Part shown: positions 11,256-24,774 of the stretch, piece after piece
How positions within the stretch are numbered: the first letter of the stretch is position 1
Layout of the letters: each line of letters opens with the position of its first letter
NCBI GenBank assembly: GCA_026027325.1
Contig: JAMSLZ010000012.1
Location: forward strand, 744,001-808,000
Reading direction: 5' to 3'
DNA length: 64,000 nucleotides
Origin: Actinomucor elegans
Taxonomy: Eukaryota > Mucoromycota > Mucoromycetes > Mucorales > Mucoraceae
Translations under genes and position numbers: made by a program
The notes under the pieces: generated by a model
What the model was told of the DNA's origin: nothing
Database searches by the model: none
The model's input: the letters and a program-made list of their open reading frames with translations, nothing else

Positions 11256-13508
11256 TTTTACCTTGAGCTCAGTCATGGACCTGATGTGATGATCTAAAGC
11301 TGGCTTCCCTGTTGATAAATGCCATTCCCCTTGAGCAAGAGATGATAAAGAACTTAGCCAGTAAAAACAAGCCTCTGTTTCTGCTTTTTTACGCAAATCT
11401 CTCATGATAACGTACATCAACTTATACCAGCCACATGAACCAGCTTCAATCCCTATTAGATATAAACTCCAACCATTCTTTGAAAACTTTTCTGTATGTA
11501 TATCCCAATTTCCAAATTGATGTAGTGAATCAATGAGCTTATTCGTTAATTCGTGGCTGCTTGATGTCGTTCGTAACAATAATCGAATCAAATTAAGCTT
11601 AACAACAGGATGTTAATGATAGAACTGGTCCATAGTAAAGCTACTTACATATACAGAGGGTCTGTTTACTCTCTTATCTAGTTCATTGAGAGCTTCTTCA
11701 GGAAACCAAGTTAGCAATTGATTGCATTTCTTCGAAATATTGGACAAGTAAGGTAGCAATACAGCTGCAATATCATCTATCCAATAATAATGTAAGCATA
11801 TTAATCAGTAAAAGCTTCCAAAAAATGGCTTACCATCAGCATTCGTTAACATGGTGTAAGCATTCTTGAAAGTAGCATCACAATCCCAGCCATCTAGTAG
11901 TAAACAGTACTTGGCTTTAATCTTCAACAGTTCTCGTAGCTATTCAAATGTTAGTTAGCTTCCAAAAGGCCTTATGGCAACGAATACTACATACTACAGA
12001 TCCATTGCGCTGCTTCAAGTGTGTGTCCTGATTAATTAAACTTATATCCACTTTGGTGATAGCTTCTGCTATACGTCTGCCCAGCTCTTTCATTCTCGAA
12101 ATAAGAGGAATATCAACATCCATTGTATTGTCATCCGTTCTAGTAAGATGTGATAAAAAAATTCGCAAAACACTATATAAGAGCTTGGCACTTGTAATCA
12201 GGATAGGATATTGTTGATTTACAATAGCCTTGTGCAAGATTTTCTCGCAATCCCAGATATACTGAACAAAAGTTTGGCAAGTCGATGCATTAGGATCCGA
12301 TAAGGCAATTCGCAACACTAGTTTTTGGTGTGTTTCTATAAGTCCTTGAGCACATTGAAATGCTTTTTGTTGTATCTTGCTGTTCTTAGCACAAATAATG
12401 ACTTGAAATAGTCGAATAATATGAGTTTCATCGAACATAATATCGTTTTTGCCGAGTAATAGTAGGTCATATAATACATTGTAACATATATCTTCGCGTG
12501 TATCGTTCAAGGCATAATCTAACAGTCGATCAATCTAGGTTGTGTTAATAAACGATACAGTATAATTTAATTGTTTTACCTGTTCTTTTCGATCAATAAC
12601 AGCTTCACTTAGTAGCAAAGTAAGTGTTCTTAGAGTGACAATGACGAGCTTACAATCCGTATCTGGGTTTTGTAACAAGACCAAACATGTCAATTTAGCC
12701 TGTCTTGCCATACCAATATCCTGGTGCATGTGTCGGAAGATCTTGACTAATCTTAGTTTAATATCAAAAGGTGTATCAAGGCCTATCAATCACAGTGAAT
12801 ACCAATAGAGTATACAACATATATCTTGTTAGTTCTTACTTTCCAGTTTATTTACGACCTTGGCAAAGATGACAGAAGGAAATCGGCGTGACCGAGCACA
12901 TATTTGATCTCCTGCCCAGATAGCTGCTTCGAGCTCTATTCTGTCAGTAGCTAATTCAAGCCTCTGTATAATACTGAAATATCCATTAGTCTTTGACACA
13001 ACCACTTATTATGCACAAATACCCAAATTGAACGTCCAGCTTTTCACCAATGATCATGGACATGCACCCTAGTACTCTGAGCGTGATAGAACGTGCTATA
13101 GGATCATTACTACCGAGAATAGGCAAGATACGTCTCACGATTTCTTCCACGTTAAAAACTTTGGCCAAGTGAACGTCTGACGCCTCTTTAAAGACTTTGT
13201 AAACATAATACTTGACGCTATTGTTACTATACAAGACAAGTTAGTTATATGCTGAACCTTGCAAGGGACTGTATAAAGCTCAGTTACTATGTGCGAAACC
13301 AATCAGCCAACTTCAAAATAGCAGCATTGATCACTACAGGGTACGGGTATTGCTCGAATATATGGTTGAAACCAGTCAATGCTTGAATTTGAGATCCTTG
13401 AATGCTTAAAGCAGCTGAACGAATCTTTTTGTTAAATTTGGATTCAAGTTCGAGTAAAGCTTTATGTCCTTCTGACTGATCTCGGACTAGAGTGTTCGTT
13501 TCGTCCAT
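9979..13508 (-). CDS. INTS7: Integrator complex subunit 7
   Basis: This multi-exon gene encodes about 900 residues. The start at 13508 gives MDETNTLVRD. Diagnostic N-terminal text: GHKALLELESKFNKKIRS, then FEQYPYPVVINAAILKLADW, then the spliced junction into NNSVKYYVYKVF, then NDPIARSITLRVLGCMSMI, and further on LDTPFDIKLRLVKIFRHMHQ and CKLVIVTLRTLTLLL. These correspond segment by segment to animal INTS7 (for example its KYPFPILINSAFLKLAD and NDPVARAITLRMLG blocks). The rest is alpha-helical repeat. INTS7 is part of the nuclear Integrator complex, which cleaves nascent snRNAs and attenuates RNA polymerase II. The first junction splits a Tyr codon around 13290/13230. One intron contains a (TA)n run at about 11225-11252. 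The last exon (10191-9979) ends in GKVIWQ. Integrator is absent from most Dikarya, so the gene supports an early-diverging fungus. Confidence 0.85.
11225..11252. repeat. (TA)n microsatellite inside an INTS7 intron
   Basis: About 13 TA units followed by a T run lie between two coding exons of the Integrator gene. It is a likely length-variable site. Confidence 0.85.
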
Positions 13509-14230
13509 ATTCAACGCGATCTCGATAAAAGCTGCTCCAGAAAATGGTCTCTGTGCTTTAAAAAACGCGACTTGTAGGCCATAATGTAAACTCCGGTGCT
13601 AGCTAGAACTGATTTCTTCAATTTCGTATACCCCACATTAACAAACACATAAAACTCGTTAAGTTTTATACCTTAATATTGCAACCATGCTACAAACCGT
13701 GCGCCTTATAATTATAATGGAGGTATCAAGGATGGATTATAATGAGAAATCGGATAGATTAGTTTACTATTCTTAGTTGGTTTAAAAAATGGGAGCCTAA
13801 AAGTATATCGACTCTTTTAGCAATAGTTCGATTTTGGACATTTCTTAATCTGTCTATTGATCCTGGCTTTATGTCACATCTGATTACTATCACATATCCA
13901 AATCAGGCTTTTATAGCTACTCTGTATGAATTTCAACGATTATTATATATTAATGACCATAGCTGTAATTTATATAAATTTCATATTGTCTAGGTGTAAT
14001 GTTCTATAGATTTCTCAATCCATCCGAGGTTAATGCCACGTACAAAGAGGATTCCATATTCAGAATTTATTACTAAACTTTATAAAGCCTTTATTAAACT
14101 AGGATATCCAAGAGAAAAGACATGACATAAATACGAGCTTGATAAGTAATTGAATTTATTGAAAACACATATATTTATTACTGAACTTGTGCATCATCTT
14201 GCTGGATGATCGATTGTAATAGATATATTC
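13509..14230. other. Spacer between INTS7 start and glutamate decarboxylase end
   Basis: About 720 bp of AT-rich DNA sits between the start of the minus-strand Integrator gene and the stop of the upstream minus-strand decarboxylase gene. It should hold the INTS7 promoter and the GAD terminator region. It contains one copy of the dispersed repeat (ATGTCACATCTGATTA at 13871-13886, ATAGATTTCT at 14006). No gene is seen. Confidence 0.5.
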
Positions 14231-16563
14231 TTAGCAAACGCCAGGTGCTTCCTGCTTTTTACTCTTTACTTTCTTCTTATCATCTGGCTGAACATTTCCT
14301 TTACTGTAGTTAGCTTTATGATCATGTCTTGCACTTGTGCCACGATGTTTACTAAAAAAAAAAAAAAGGATTTAGTCTATGCAGACAATTTCGGACATGT
14401 GTTGTATAGTTACCGATGATTCTCTGCTTCTTCCTCGCTCCAATGATCTAGATGAGCGATAGCAGATTTTATATCACGGATCAAGAGTTCACAACGGCTT
14501 CGAGAAAAATCTTCGCGAACAACGACTCGAATAAGTTTCAAATGCTCCATAGCATGGGCCATCGTATACGCAGGAACAATCCAGCCACGTTCACGCAATT
14601 TGGCAGAAATATCGAACTATACCGCGAGAATTTAATTAGATATCATGTCAAGATAAGGGTTTTTAGATGGATAACTTGCCTCATCGTATATTTTCTTCTG
14701 CTTGAGATGAAAAGCAACCAGAGGTACGCCTTGACCATTTCTGGCGCTAAGAATCTCGAAGTAGCCAGTATCTTCCAACTTTTCGGCAAGGTAATCAGCT
14801 GTAAGCGTCAAATTTTTCATGATGTGCGTGAATCCAGTCTTTCCGAGACGAATAAGGACATAATACTGAGAAATAATGTTGCAAGCACCTTTACTAAAAT
14901 TAAAAGTGAATGAAGCCTAAATGTTGCTTATGAGTATTCGTATGCTTGATGAAGCTATCATCTTGGGTGTATACCTGATCAGAGCCCAAATAATTGATAT
15001 TGAAAATCAGATCTTCAGGCAAGTATTTTTTACTTCTCCAAAGAGCCCAACCAATTCCAGGATAGGCTAAGCCATACTTGTGTCCAGAGACATTGATCGA
15101 ATGAACAAGGGGAAGCCGGAAATCCCTGTTTGACACTAATCAGTTTTCACGTAATGTTTTGGACAAACTAGTTTACTACTCACCAAACCAAGTCGGGAGC
15201 GACGAATGGGGCTACGAAGCCACCGCTTCAGAAGGCTTTTAGACAATGCAAACTATTACTGCATACTATTTAACATCAACATACCTTGCAGCATCCACGT
15301 GAATGCCAACATCCCATCCGTTTTCTTTGTTCTTGACCTTTAATAGTGAGTCAAGAGTCTTTACATCCTCATAGTGTCCAGTATACTACAGATACCAACT
15401 CCGCGTTAGTAAATTCTATCTTCTATGGATTACGTATACGCACAGTAGAACCCAGAATAGCACAAATACCGACTGTATTTTCATCAACCATGTCTACTGC
15501 TTTCTTGGGATCCATGTAAAGCAGTTCTTCGGTACAAGGTACTTCTCGGCCTTCAATTTCCAAGTATCTATTATAAGAATCAAGTGCAAAAACATCAGAT
15601 TAAACTGCTTATTATATATAAAGACGTGTAAACGAATCAATTTAGTACCTCATAGCTTTATGCCAAGCAACTTGGCAATTAGCTCCCATAATGAAGTTTG
15701 GCTTATCTATGGGTAGGCCTTTCTCTTTTCTAGCGGCTTGCCATCTTCGCTTCATAGCTAACGTAGCCAAGATGATAGCTTCAGAGGAACCAACAGTAGA
15801 ACAGCCGATAGCATCAGATTTAGCATCATAGGTAGGAGCATTGAATAAACGAGCGATGATGTTTACACATCGATTCTATATCAAACAGGTTCAATGCAAG
15901 GATTATTCATTGTCAGGGTTCATCTTACGCTTAATTCTGCAGTTTGAGGATACTGCTCAAAATCGATAAAGTTCTTCGAAAGGTTCTCTGTCATTAGCTT
16001 CTCGGCCTCATCTTCCATGAAAGTTGTGACGAAACTTGCAAGATTCAGAGCAGGCGTGCCATCCAACTAAATTAATTGACAAGTTTTTTTAGCTGAGTTC
16101 ATTAGGTGTGATAGATTGCACCTACAGTAATTTCATCTTTAATCATTCGATATGCTACATCTATATGTGACCAATGATTAGTACAAGTTCTTTGGAAATG
16201 AAGGGCTCATGACGTACTAGCCGGCATTTCATCCTTAAAAAAAAAGGGAAAGTAACATTAGAAAACACAGTTGACGTGTTACAGAGTAAGTAACTTACTT
16301 GAGGCATATCATATCTAAACGTCAAAATCGACTAGTGTTAGCAAACATTTACACACCCATTCATCACCTGTTACCTTGGAATATCTCTGGAAGCCCAACG
16401 AGTTCCATATATAGTCGTTTCAGAAGATAGAGACTCATCATTCATTTGGAACCTAGCCTCTTCTTCTTTAACAGATTCTATAACATATATTAGCGAGGGA
16501 AAGTTAGTTATACGCTTATCATGTACCTTTACCATTACTTAAAGCACGTGAAAGGAAGACCAT
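14231..16563 (-). CDS. GAD1: Glutamate decarboxylase (PLP-dependent, group II)
   Basis: This multi-exon gene starts [13 protein letters not shown] at 16563 and ends QEAPGVC at 14231. The enzyme converts L-glutamate to GABA and CO2 with pyridoxal phosphate. Landmarks in order: [18 protein letters not shown] near the N-terminus; [35 protein letters not shown] (PLP phosphate binding); [26 protein letters not shown] (the Asp that contacts the PLP ring nitrogen); and [18 protein letters not shown], whose Lys forms the Schiff base. The C-terminal domain ([26 protein letters not shown]) is also family-typical. The last 50 residues are Lys-rich (KKKVKSKKQ), as in yeast Gad1 and plant calmodulin-binding GADs, but calmodulin binding is not shown by sequence. 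It should be cytosolic and feed the GABA shunt and acid/oxidative stress tolerance. Confidence 0.92.
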
Positions 16564-16875
16564 TTTTTCTTATTTTCAACTAAAACAAAGAAGAACAAAA
16601 GGTAGATATCCTCAAGAAAATGTGTTAAGTAGCTTGCTTGTTTGTTTCGCGGGATACGTAAAGCATGAACGTCATAATTAAACAATCATAAAAAATCGCT
16701 CGGTTTAATTTCACATACTAGAGACAATAAGATTTGTCTGTAAGCAAATACTGAATTCCATTAGATAGTCGGGCACTTCACGGATATGAAACAGAATTGA
16801 ACAAAACAGGATGGTAGGCATATAGTATTTCTCGGTGTTATTAAGAGTTTAATCTTTAAAATATCAGTTTATTCT

Positions 16876-18461
16876 CTATGGACCGTTGTAAGCTAGTAAC
16901 TTTTCTGAGGTATCATCTTTGGTTGAAGATTTCAAAACATTATGAGTAGCCAAATTCACGATTGCATCATATACTTCATGCGCAGATTGAAATCTGTATT
17001 GGCTCATAAGCATAGCAGCGATGCCAGTAACATGAGGATTAGCCATACTAAAGGAAAAATCAGTATATAACGACTATGAAGAGCAACAACCTACCTTGTT
17101 CCATCCATGGTCTGTGTTTCTGCGCCTAGCCAACTACTGGTAATGTTGGTGCCGGGTGCATAGATACGTACGCAATCACCATAAGACGAGAAATTTGGAA
17201 TCTTGTCATCATAGTTCGAGGCTCCGACTGTAAATACATCTGGATTTGCTGAAGGTGAATAATCGCAAGCATTATCACCGGAATTACCGGCAGATACAAA
17301 CACGGGAATATTATGCTCACGGACAGCGACTGAAAGGGCATCATCAATGGTTTGTGAGCGAGGCCCAGTAAGCGAAAGATTGATAATGCTACGACCAGGC
17401 TCTGCAACCCGAGTAACATGAGATATAGCTTGGATTAAAGCACTGGTAGTTCCGTCACCATTACGATCAAGTATTTTAACGCCGTGTAGTATAACGTTCT
17501 TTGCTACACCAAAAGAATTTCCTCCAATAGTACCGGCTACATGGGTTCCTTAAAAGAGAGAAAGAGAGAGGGAGAGAGATAAAGGTTTAATTACGTCTGT
17601 AAATAAATCCTGTAACTCAATTACCATGTCCAGCATTATCAATTTCATCTTCATAATCAATAAAGCTAGCTTCCATATCAGCACGGCCACCAAAATCTGG
17701 ATGATTAATATTGATGCCAGAGTCAAAAACGTATACATGAATACCAGATCTGAAAATATTATTATGAATACAAAAAATGAACAACTACTTGATCAATTTA
17801 CCCTGCTGATTCATCTACTGAGTACGTATTCAAATCGCTGCGATCTCGACGGTTGATCCGCGCAATACCCCAACTAGGGACATCGAGCTGAGTCACAATA
17901 CTACGTTTATGCTGATGATTACGACGCTGCTGTTTGGATTGGCTTTGCATCTGCTGTGATGTATAAGGCTGAGGCTTCGTACTTGCCGGGAGGATAGCCG
18001 CTTTATAAACATGATTTGTCTCTACATATTCTATATCATCCAACTGGCTCAAATAACTGACAAAAGAAGGATCGAAAGAGCCAGTAACAGCTTTGAATGT
18101 CTGGCCCATATCAATATTTTTTAAGGAGCCCACTGGTAGATTGTCATTTTGCTTGTCATTGGCTGTCAAACTTGCTTTCATTATGTCGTGTTTGCCTTGA
18201 AGGCTGCCTTTTGTGTTTTGGAAAGCTGTGTAATGTTTTCTGATGAATGATTTAGGCTCAAATCCTATTAAATCAATTAGAAAGTCAATCCTATTCAGTG
18301 AACGCTTGATTACCAGTGGTGTTTTGAAGACTGCTTGCTTTCAGTTTAATGATATGAGAGGGAAAGCGGGCGAAAGAAGCTTCTTCTCCTGTCGCTAAGG
18401 AACTAACAGAATGGAACCCCAATAACATGCATGCGAGTGAAAGAGACAAGAAAAGTTTCAT
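16876..18461 (-). CDS. Secreted subtilisin-like serine protease (S8, proteinase K-like)
   Basis: It starts MKLFLSLSLACMLLGFHSV, a clear signal peptide. An I9-type inhibitor propeptide follows (LKNIDMGQTFKAVTGSFDPS to DDIEYVETNHVYK), then a low-complexity linker with a KR site (QHKRSIVTQ), then the mature protease beginning near DVPSWGIARIN. The catalytic triad is complete: Asp in YVFDSGINIHH, His in GHGTHVAGTIGG, Ser in MDGTSMANPHVTG; the oxyanion Asn lies in SAGNSG. The Ser codon is split by an intron near 17095, where unspliced reading would give DGTR. It is probably an extracellular endopeptidase for nutrient protein digestion. The last intron removal and the stop at 16876 (KLLAYNGP) give a typical length of about 470 aa. 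It lies on the same strand as GAD, 312 bp upstream. Confidence 0.9.
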
Positions 18462-20599
18462 GATGGATATTGACAGCCGCTTGAGTAAATAAAAGAAAAC
18501 AAAAAGGTAATAATCAGGATTATAATAAATCTATGGATATATTTATAATGCTTTGTTCATATATGAGACAAACGGAAAAGTTTCGTTACTTTTTTTTTTC
18601 CATTCTCTTGAGCCAGCAAGTCTATACTAAGTTAAGCATACAAAGACTAGTGGTATCAGAAAAGGAGCTCGGGCTGATACCATCGATCAATTCTGGCAGC
18701 CGTGCCTTGATTCCATGTTTCTACCGCGAGCAAACAATTCTCAAATATAACAAACTTGCATCTGTAGATAAATCCTCGGAACTAACTGTCTAAATGGACC
18801 AGTCTAATAGTCACCCTTATTATTTATAACCATCAATGAGAGGGCAAGCTCAAATTGTTCATTATAACAATACACAATAAGCAGCAAATGCATGACAATA
18901 GAACAAGTTGCTTAAATTTTTCAGTAAACATTAGTTTTTACAAAATGAAAAGCTTTAACCAATACAGGTACACAGTATTCTCTAAATGATTTCCCTGGAT
19001 CTATTGTAGTTTCCTTATCCTCATTATTTTTGATAGATGGCAGCCTTAACAAGTCCTATATGAGATCGACTAAGCAATATAGGAATGCGTATCGCAATAT
19101 ACTACTAATCGATAACCAATAAAATGTCTATTGAATTCGAATTAAATTGAGACCATAGTAGGAGATGGAGGTAGTTTATTTTGAGTTTAAAGTACTATTT
19201 AGATAAGACATCTAACTGGTATTAGTCTGTAGATCTGTGAAATCGCCTACAGTTCTGCAAACTAAATTTACATAAAATGTAGATAACAAAAGTGCATATG
19301 TAAAATTTAATATAATCATCACTTTTAGCAAAATACTGGCCTTAATAAATATAAATCTCTCATCCTAAGCTTGTGCCAACACAAGATGCGATGTTTAAAC
19401 GGAACCGGCCCGAGTATGTTGAGACGTAAAAAATAATCCGATTTTAGAAAAATCGTTAGTTATATACTCAGGCTGAAATCTTCGTGAAACACTTTCAAGT
19501 ACGAGAGCAGGATTATCAAGGAAGAGAATGTTAGTTGCATAGCTTTGAATTATGACAACGTATATAATCAAATTTTTCTTTATTTATTGTATTACAAATA
19601 TTCAAGTTAAAGATGTATCTCTATAAGGTGAAAATAGTCAGTGATAATGAACGATATTTCAATCTGTTAAAATAATTGTAAATGATACTTGTACCATTAT
19701 ATATCTAATGAAACTATTCACAAACTCTATTAAGGCATATATCGTGAATAAGTGATTATTTAGCATTAAATAAACATATCCAACTTTTTGAATAAATTAC
19801 AGAAAATATTAATGTCATCTATAGCCCAATAAAAAAAAACGAGGAGTTTCTGAATTCCTTTGCATCAGTTCTTGATTGAAATAATTTAGAAGTATAGTTT
19901 ACAATCCGTCTTTGTTACGTACAATTCAGAGCAAGCACAGCTTGTTTGCCGTATAAAACCCAAGAAGAATCGGTTTAGTAACATTATGCTGGGTACCAGC
20001 AACCAAATTAAACCCGGCTCAGTTGTTAAAACATTAGCTAGTTATAGTAGTGCTTTTATGCCCCATTTTGGATTCTATGACAATTCGCCTCATTAATGAT
20101 GGCTTTTAACCCCCTTTTTTTTCCATCGGTTCAACCCTTACCGTATAGCAGTGCTCTCTGAATAAACAATAGTATAAAATAATATAAATCAGTATATAAC
20201 GACGCTTAATTAGCGATAATGACAATGAACATTAGAATAGACACTTGAAACAAGTCCGATAAGGGCTTTATTTTCGTAGTTTAACCTTCAACAAAAGTTT
20301 GAAACATTGGAACAACTCTCTATTTAATACAAAGACCGCAAAAGATCTAGGTCAAATTCCACATGTAGATAGTAGCTCATAGATGGAAAGAGTGAGCTAT
20401 TGCGTCTGTTAAAACAGCAATCAACTTCAATCCAATCTCATGTAGAATCGAATTATTATAGTTTATATGATTTATTCCAGTATTATGATATATAGTATTA
20501 ATAGTAGATTTCTATGCTATTAGTCATATACAATAGCAAAATAGATAAAAAAAAAAGGAATGAGAAAAGTCTATATAAGCAGACTGTATCTATCACTTG
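18462..20599. other. AT-rich spacer without a recognisable gene
   Basis: Both strands show only short, biased ORFs. The first few hundred bases should include the protease promoter and the last part the 3' region of the transporter. No RNA gene, inverted-repeat element or coding homology was recognised. Confidence 0.5.
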
Positions 20600-22571
20600 T
20601 TAAAGAGAATACTCTTTTTGTCTCCATTGTGTTCCATATCGCTGCACCATATAAATGCAAATACCACTCATAAGGCTCAAAATAGCTAGAATAGTTGTAG
20701 ACCATCCATCCCCAATTGTTGCTAGTAATCTAGGTGCTACTAATGGAGTACACCCAGCTGATACACATCTCATCAGGTTAGCAGCGCTCATCACGGATGC
20801 AGAATGTTTTTGATACGAATCTACAATGTAAGTATTACAAGGTGTCTGAACAATACCCACCCCAAAACCCACTATACAACTGCAAGTTAGCTAATCGGTT
20901 GATCAAAATTGAAATAAACAAAAATACTTGCAGAGAAACAGGCCAACAACAGTCGCTGCTACGTGAACACTGAACTGAACGCACCACCCATACATCAATA
21001 AACCTGTAGGAAGCACTAGTATACCAATCCACATAGGAGTCAATCGGGATTCATTCTCACGTTTGACGTTATCTTTTTCTACTATCGCGCGGTCTGCTAG
21101 TTTCCCTGAAATATAAGCCCCAATAGCATTGCCCATGCCATTAGGGAGATACGCCAATCCTATTTGATAGCTTAGAAAGTCATAGTGAGAAGTGAGCTGA
21201 AGCGGAAGACTGGCAATCATAAAATACATGAAGCCGTAAGCCATTGAGTAAGGCGTAGTGGCAAGAATGACCACGGGTTTCGTGACGAATTTGAAAGGCC
21301 TTGTCATGCTAGTCCAGATATGTTCCCCCCTTGGTGAGAGATTCCTATTTTCAATGCCTAATTCCTTGGCTTGTTTTAATTGAGCTCGCTTTTTTAATAT
21401 AAGCGCAGATGTTTCAGGCAAAGCGAACAAAATCAGAATAAAGATCAGTCCACCCATGATGGATAGAAACCAAAATATATATCTCCAGCTCACGACTACA
21501 ACCACAAAAGCGCATTTGAGTATACTATATGTGAATCATAACCATTAGCCTATATATATGCTTACATTCATTAATCAGACCTCCAGTAATAGGACTAAAT
21601 TATTAGATTAGATAAAAGCAGTTTCTAGAGTTAAACAATCAGATCGTTACCCCACAACTGGTCCGATCAAAGGACCCAATAGAAAAAATCCCATGGCACT
21701 GCCTCGTTCTTGCACTTCAAACAGATCTGTTATTGTCCTATTCGTTTTTATATCAATAACTTATCTTTTGTTTGTATCGTAAGCATATTACCCAGCTCCT
21801 ACTACTTGTGCTGCACTTGCACCAGTAGCTTGTAATGCACGTAGGACAATAAAAAGAGCTATAGAGTTTGAAAGTGCACACCCAATAGTAGCTGAAACGT
21901 ATAGTAACGTCGCCAGCAAATAAATCGCTCGTCGGCCATATCTTTCAGAAAGAGCAGCCCAGATCAAAGGCTATTATAAGATGTCATTTAGATCACTCAA
22001 GCACTCTTTATGTGTAATGTTTTAGCGAGTTGGATACATACAGCTACACCCATAATGAAAACGTAGAGTGATATTGTCACATTGATAGCAATATTGGATG
22101 TATTCAATGATTGTTTAACTTGAGCAATTGCTGGAACCTAAGCATGTTTAGATTTAGCATCATCTTACAAATTGACAATCGTTCTTACATATATAGAGCT
22201 GGTTAAAGGGCCAAGAAAACCCTGGAGAGCTACGATTGATAATATAACCCATTTCCTTCGTCGTGATATTTTATTCTAAGTTATGTACATTAGGTTAGAT
22301 ATACGTATATATTATAGCCTTTACACTATATATATATTGAAAGAAAAACCTTGATTGAATATTCTTCCATAGCGTTCTTATCTACATCAGTGGCTGGTAC
22401 TATAACACAGTCCTCGTTTTCTATTACTAATGTTTGGCTTTCTTTATCATAGCGGTGAAGTTGTGCATTTGTTATGTTATCTGAGATCACTAATTCTTTG
22501 GTATTGTTACCCAAACTGGGATCTCTTAACCATTCTGAGTTCTCTTTTGCGGTAGTATTTGCAATTGTCAT
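20600..22571 (-). CDS. MFS multidrug transporter (DHA1, 12-TM drug:H+ antiporter type)
   Basis: The spliced product runs from MTIANTTAKENSEWL at 22571 to RQKEYSL at 20600. A hydrophilic cytosolic tail of about 75 residues leads into KWVILSIVALQGFLGPLTSS (TM1). The MFS loop 2-3 signature follows as LIWAALSERYGRRAIYL. The family C motif is recognisable in FLLGPLIGPVVGPITGG (TM5). A central loop with basic and charged residues separates the two six-helix halves. The second half contains YLPNGMGNAIGAYISGKLAD and GFGVGIVQTPCNTYIVDS. This pattern is that of fungal DHA1 exporters such as Qdr and Aqr1. The substrate is unknown; export of weak acids, polyamines or xenobiotics by proton antiport is the family role. 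It is likely in the plasma membrane. The junction near 21535/21493 reads NE-F-VSWRYIFW after splicing. Confidence 0.87.
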
Positions 22572-23427
22572 TTTACATATGTACTGGCAAGATAAAAGAA
22601 ATAAGACACTTCAAATTGGCAAGTCCCCAAATTATCAGATTTCGGTCTCTACTTGAACAATGTTACTTTATGTACGGGAAAAACCTAACAAACATTTGAA
22701 AAATTTGACCCAACAAACATTAAGCATATAATATTATCTACTATAAACGTCATCTCACGCTTCTAGGAAGACTTTCAGATTACTTTTTTGTTTGTTCCAT
22801 TGTCGTATCTAATATTGAGTTTAAGGATGGGCCATTTCTCTTCTCAGTACAGAAAAGAGCGATAAAACTGTGGATAGAGAATACTACAAGTGTGATTTCT
22901 AGTTTATGACTGAGACTAATTTCCTACATGTAAATCGATGCATCTATATTCTTTTTATGATGTTTTTTTATGTAATTAATTCACCTCATTAGCGAAACAG
23001 CTAAAATTTATATAGGATTTGAAAAAGATCCAGGAGTTAATAGATCTAACGTGATCCTTACGCTGTTAGGCACATTATCCAAATAATGTAAAGTTTTTTT
23101 TTAATAGACGCCTTATTGGTTTATGCTTTGGTATAGCCTGAAAGCTGCATTAAAATATCGAAACATCCGACTCTATACCAAATAGCAGATCATAACAGTT
23201 GTAGCATAGTAGTAACGGGCTGTAGGTAGTTATTTTGTTGTTGATTCATTGTTCTAATCCAGCTATCCAATCAATTTTCAAAACATTATGGTATAACAAG
23301 CGCGCTGCTTGGCCAAAACAGCCAATCAAATCAATTTTAGTGTACTAGAGGACTCTATTTCTCTAAAAAGCCCAGCGAAACTACTACTGCTACTCTTTTA
23401 TCCGCGTACAGAACGAATAGTATAGTA
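22572..23427. other. Divergent promoter region between the MFS transporter and YIF1
   Basis: About 850 bp of AT-rich DNA lies between two divergently transcribed genes and should contain both promoters. A short T10 run lies near 23095. No coding sequence was recognised. Confidence 0.5.
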
Positions 23428-24774
23428 ATGTATCCATCTGGAGGAGGTAATCCAAACTATCAATATGCAAATCAGCCCTATGGAGCGCCTTCAAAGTCTC
23501 CACCACCTCTTCAGCATCCCGTACCTCAGCATCCTATACCAGATTTTGGCACAGCTGTTCATCAGTCTACACCTTCGCCCGGATTGCAGCATCAGCAACA
23601 GCAACAACAACATTATCAATATAACCAACCCATGATGCAGCAGCAGCAGCAGCAGCAGCAGCAAAAGATGCATCAAACTTATGATCCTAACGCGTACACA
23701 CCTCAACCTCAACAGACACCTCAATCTAACCTTTATAGCCAGTTTGGTTTCAATGATCCTGCTGCTCAGATGGGTATGCAATTTGCTGGAAGCGCAATGG
23801 CTCAAGGATCAGCTTATGTTGAAAAGAACGTAAGAAACTACAATACACTATGGTGCAAATGCGTTGTACTAATGTCGCGTAGTTTAATAGATGGGTGAAT
23901 ATGCCTGCACTGAGGCACTACTTTAATGTCAGTAATACCTACGTTATGAGTAAACTGAGACTTTTATTGTTCCCTTGGAGAAACTCTGTAAGTACAAACG
24001 CGTTTAAGCTGTCAAGAGAAAAAGAAAGGTTTGATATTGAACTGCACTGTATAGTCTTGGAATCGTTTGATTATGAGATCAGAAACGGGCCAAATGGAAG
24101 GCTTTAAACCTCCAAGAGAAGATTTAAATTCACCTGACTTGTATATTCCTGGTAAGGAAGTTCAAAAAGCCTTCTAATCTCGGGAAACTAATGTCTTGTT
24201 TCTTGCAATAGTGATGGCAGTAGTGACATATGTCTTGCTTTGTGGATTAACTGCTGGTCTTCATAAAAAGTAGGTCGTAATGGTTGATCTGAATAATATG
24301 ATTAACAAAAGATATCGTAGTTTTCACCCCGAGATGCTGTATATTGCTGTTTCTACATCTGTCGCTGTTGTGTTTTGGGAGATTGTGTATACTAGATTAG
24401 GCTGTTACTTCTTAAGTATTCCCTTTGAAGCTTCGATGCTTGATCTATTATCTTATTACGGTTACAAGTTTGTCGGTATTATTGTCACTGATATTACGCG
24501 ATTGATGTTTGGTAAAGGTTATATCCCATGGCTCGTATTCTTTTACACTGGTTTCTGTGTCAGTTTCTTTTTGGTAAGTGAAGGATTTTTTTTTTTTTTT
24601 GAAAGGTGAAAAAAAAGCTAACAATCATATTAGCTTCGTTCAATGAGATATGTTATTTTGCCCGATGCAGCTGCTGGTCCATCTACTATGAACCCTCAAC
24701 GTAAAAGACGTCTGTGGTTCTTGCTCACAATTGCCGCCCTTCAAATAGTGTACATGTTTTTCCTTGTAAACTAA
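23428..24774 (+). CDS. YIF1: YIF1 family ER-Golgi membrane protein
   Basis: Five exons join cleanly. The first junction (exon end 23829, next exon 23883) yields VEKNFNRWVNMPALRHYF. The cytosolic N-terminus is rich in Pro and Gln, with a run of eight or nine Gln from CAG repeats (about 23637-23662). The conserved core then matches animal YIF1A in order: FNDPAAQMGMQFAGSAMA; MPALRHYFNVSNTYVMSKL; REDLNSPDLYIPVMA; LLSYYGYKFVGII; and FLLRSMRYVILPD. Five hydrophobic segments fill the C-terminal half. YIF1 pairs with YIP1 and Rab/Ypt GTPases in COPII vesicle traffic. A T-rich intron (about 24585-24635) separates the last two exons. It is an ordinary housekeeping gene. Confidence 0.92.

Noticed and set aside
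23491..23805. Minus-strand ORF rich in Leu opposite YIF1
   Set aside because: It is an antisense reading of the CAG (Gln) repeats of YIF1; the sense frame is conserved.
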